A stretch of DNA of 64,000 bases from Epiperipatus broadwayi. Lineage: Eukaryota > Onychophora > Udeonychophora > Euonychophora > Peripatidae. The DNA lies in NCBI GenBank assembly GCA_028023455.1, contig JAQFVV010000013.1:16132258-16196257 (forward strand), written 5' to 3'. The position numbers were made by a program, and so were the translations under genes. Positions 60,290 to 64,000 of this stretch are shown piece by piece (the stretch's first letter is position 1; each line of letters opens with the position of its first letter). The notes under the pieces were generated by a model. It worked only from the letters and a program-made list of their open reading frames with translations. It was not told the DNA's origin and made no database searches.

Positions 60290-63200
60290 ATGATGAAACT
60301 AGTTATATGGCTAAAACCTATACATATATGTTGTAGAAGAATATTTATCTGTTATTACTATTCATTCTCTGGGTAATATGTAGAGGGTCATTATTTAAAT
60401 TTGGCCATATTCATCAATGTTGTTTGTGAAGAGGAAGGGATAGATTGGTTTACAAATTATTTGCCCCTAAAACATCTAAAACATCATAATAAGTGAAAAA
60501 TGCATGGCTAAATGAAATTAAAATATTTTTCTTCAAATTAAAATTTGCTAAACTACTCAAAGAATGCTAATATTTCAATTACTTGTGTGCTACTGTTATA
60601 AAAGCAAATATTTAGAAAATTAATTATCATATAAACAATGCATACTGGAGATTGTTTTTTGACGAAGTTTTTTTTAATTAATGGAACTTTTCTTAAAATA
60701 TTTTCCTAAAGAAAAATATCAATATTTATAAGATTTACCTCAAACAAAAACTATTAATTATCTGCTAAATCTTATTTAGAATAAAGAACTTGTTTTGATG
60801 CTACTTAATATTTACATTATTATACTAATGGATTTATTCAAAAGAATAAAATTCTGTCATCGATTTAATTACCCAAAAGGGTAAATTCCTACAGTGTCCT
60901 TTGGGATTTCTAACCTAGAAGTATTGAAAGATTTTAATCAATTTTTTACATTTTTTTAAAAATCACTACTTGAATAAAAATATATGCAATGTGTCTGCAT
61001 AAATATAAAGACTTTGAGAGAACTTTGAGTAATAGATTATTGTTATTATGCATTCTTATTATTATCTATCTTCCTTGTTCTCAATAAAATAAAAGTTTTC
61101 ATAATAGAAAAACAGGATTACACAGAGATATAATTTTAAGATTGTTGACTTTTATATAAATGTAAACTTGATTTGAAGAGAGGTTATTATAAAATTGATT
61201 ATTATAATTAATAGTTAAAGATATAGTTATTTTATCTATACTATGTGCTATGTCCTCAAATATGACCATGTGGTCAGTAAACAAGAATACCTAATTAACA
61301 CTTACAGACAACACATATATAAATAGTATTAAGAAAATTTATTAATAATTAGACAATTACTAATCAAAACTTCAATACACAATTAGTCTGCCCTTGTGTG
61401 AGCATAACTCATAAACTTAAATAATGAATAATAAATAAAATGTTCTTATAGTTAAGGTAAACAATAATGTATTTTACCTACTACACAGTCTATAGTCTTT
61501 AAAAAAAACACAACCCCCCACGAGCCTCTTGAGGCATTTCAAAATAATAATAAGACCAGGACAATCTGCTAAACATCCTAATCAGCTTGGTAACCTACAG
61601 GAGCTGAGATCCTGAAAATGACATCCACTGATGATGATGTGAACTGCAACTTCAATTCATGGAATCAGCAACAACTCAAAGAGTTCACAGTCCTTTTTCT
61701 CTAGGTTTTTATATCCACCTCTTCTTTTGTTTTTCTTATCTTTTCTGGAGTAATTTGATTTTGGCTTTAGTCAGTTCACTTAAGTAATTTACATATTATT
61801 AAGAGTTTGTTATCATACAATGAAATTCCTCTTAGTTTTTAATTACACATACAATTAATTACTCTCTTAGGAATTTATTTCCATATAAGGTAAGTTTTAA
61901 GATCTATACTATTAATTAATCTCTTAGGAATTTATTTCCATATAAGGTAAGTGTTTTAAAATCTATACAATTAATTAATATATACATGTCTCTATTAAAA
62001 TCTTTTATTTTTAAACTTAATGTAATTAAACATTTCTTAATCTATTTATTTTTGCAGCACTAACTCAATTTCTTACATATACATTGAATATTTTGCAGTA
62101 TGATTTATTGATATTAAATTTCCAGCCTCTTTCTTATGCATAACTGTTATGAGGTATCTGAATGATACAGTGTAAAAGGCTATATTTATCATTACCACTT
62201 TATGTTATTTGAAAATATTTTTAAATACAAGTTAGTTTTAAGTTTTACACTCATACATATATTTAAAGTTTTTATGAAGAATATGTTGTAGATTTATATT
62301 ATTTCTGTGGTGATGAGTTTTAATATAATATGATATTGTTGTTTATTAGAGATAAGATCCTAACAACTTGTGTTATGATTTTATTCATAATTTTAACCTT
62401 GGTTAGACATATTTTGTAAGCCACATGTGCCTATGTTAAGTATATTTTAGTCTTCATGGCTATAAATATTTTGTTATAGTATTGTATAATCATATAGTAG
62501 AGGGAAGGCCTCTTGATGATTTGTATTTTAACTTGGTAGAAAGTGGGCAATTTAGAAATTCATGTGTATTTAAATGGGTTGAATATATAGGGCAAATATT
62601 TTATTATATCTTTGTAAAGAATTGAATAAAGTTTATATAAAAGAAACTGGCTGAACAATAATAAAGAAAGATCAGATAAAACATTGTTTTACAATAGTTA
62701 TAGCAACCTTCTTCAGTGTAAAGCTTGTCCAACAACACATAAAGATACGTGTATACATTCGGTTTTTAATATGGTTTAAACTTAGATAAGGCTCTTATAT
62801 TTAAAAGGCATTCAGAATTTTTAGATATAGAATTTGATGAGAACTTAATTTATTATTATTATAATTTTTTTATTATTTTTGTAAATAAATTGATTTTATA
62901 TTTATTAAATTATTTTGACTTTCAAGTGTTTTATATTTTCACACTCATCATCTAATTGGTAATTTGTGGTCACATGATACGATCATATTACATTTATTTA
63001 AAGATACTATGATTTTAGAAATAATGTTATTGACATTAATCACTAATACTGGCTAATATAATTTAAATATTAATGCTTAGTTATTGTAAGGCAGGGGTCA
63101 GCTACTTTTTAATCATGTAACGTCAAATCTATGTTACAATGTTATTTCACGTGATGGATGATTCTACTGATTCTATTATATATAGTATATTATATACTTT

Positions 63201-64000
63201 TGAAGCCCATTATAATCGGATCTTATATTATTGATCATTCAATATTTAAAAATTAATAGAATCATATGTAAAAAATATGTTTTGTTAAATTATATTGCAT
63301 TTGAAAAACGTACTTAAAATTTCCTTTGGCATGGAGAAAATGCATCTTGTTTGTGCTTAAAAAATGTGTATTGTTTACAAAATTATCAATTAATGTTTAG
63401 TAATTCAGAATAGGAAAAAGCATTTAATTTTCATTAGTTCAATGTTTGATTAATGAACTTTGACAAAATAAAACAAGTATTATTCTAGCATTCATCAAAA
63501 ATGTTTTAAAGAAAAATTTTTTTAATCAATCCCCTTTCGTTTTTACCTTTCAATGCTTATTTTATGAAATTAATTAGTCCATCTGATAGTTTTGATTGCT
63601 CAACAACCTTTCTTAAAGCTACAAAACGTATATAAATACCTAAATATACCAATACATAATCATATATATATATACATTATTTCTACTTGTAAATGACTTA
63701 CTTTTTACATACATCCTATTATCTATATCTATACATACATATATATGCATACATATCAAATATATATGTATATTTTTCAATTATCATAGACTTTTACGTA
63801 TATTATTCCTATTATATATAATACATAAATAAAAACACCTTCAATATATCTATACCAAATATACATTCATATAGACTCCTAACATATATACATACACTAA
63901 GCTATTCCCTACTTATACTATATCCATATCATTAATTATTATTATTATTACACAAGTCAATCAGTAAGTCTTTAATATCTATTAATTATTTTATATCAAT
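60290..64000. other. AT-rich intergenic sequence; no gene recognised
   Basis: Contains a 58-bp tandem duplication at 61863-61980 (unit with CTCTTAGGAATTTATTTCC and ATATAAGGTAAGT), CAGGGGTCAGCTACTTTTT at 63092 that resembles a hAT terminus but with no partner end seen, and short TATATA and ATACAT tracts at 63660-63780. No convincing open frame. Confidence 0.5.

Overview
This window looks like intergenic, repeat-dominated DNA from an animal nuclear genome. By eye it is about three quarters A+T, with long (AT)n and (TTA)n microsatellites, several hAT-type DNA transposons, Ty3/gypsy-type LTR retrotransposons, a tRNA-like retroposon and many diverged tandem repeats. I found no convincing host protein-coding gene, no rRNA, no functional tRNA and no CRISPR array. 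All recognisable coding sequence belongs to transposable elements and all of it is broken. An AT-rich invertebrate is my best guess; the lineage cannot be fixed from this sequence alone.

Layout. 1-1.1 kb: two diverged tandem arrays. 1.7-21.4 kb: a pair of direct repeats of about 2.5 kb. The left copy lies in pieces between 1717 and 13420 and the right copy is 18912-21391. Between them are a broken gag gene (13958-16106) and a shred of integrase (16470-16668), so the pair may be the very long LTRs of one decayed retrotransposon. The left copy is split by a 4.27 kb non-coding element (E1, 7385-11655) and probably by a relative (E3, 1773-6660). A homologue, E2, lies at 36839-41802. E1 and E2 share terminal motifs, (AT)n target sites and a minus-strand promoter layout (CCAAT, 21 nt, TATA box), and look like giant solo LTRs.

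21.4-28.8 kb: a dispersed repeat (R1, minus orientation) interrupted by (TTA)54 and by a 5.06 kb near-palindrome (23259-28314). The left arm of that palindrome carries a smaller fold-back insertion with a 13-bp target duplication. 28.8-36.8 kb: AT-rich DNA with a minisatellite, a 99-bp tRNA-like retroposon with 15-bp target duplications, a shred of hAT transposase and a shred of minus-strand integrase. 42.1-43.2 kb: a probable decayed hAT element. 45.3-51 kb: a second dispersed repeat (R2) interrupted by a 1.6 kb terminal-inverted-repeat element of unidentified type, and the plus-strand copy of R1.

53.2-60.3 kb: the best-defined feature, a Ty3/gypsy retrotransposon with two LTRs of about 586 bp, a 5-bp target duplication (AGATG), a primer site, a polypurine tract, gag with zinc knuckles, protease, reverse transcriptase, RNase H and integrase. 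It is dead: a 1.74 kb hAT element sits in gag, there are frameshifts and stops, and the protease and integrase active-site aspartates are substituted. 60.3-64 kb holds nothing I recognise.

The window reads as successive nested insertions: palindrome into R1, fold-back into palindrome, E1 into a long direct repeat, TIR element into R2, hAT into gypsy. Insertion into or beside (AT)n recurs. Homologies and identity levels are by eye, not computed alignments.
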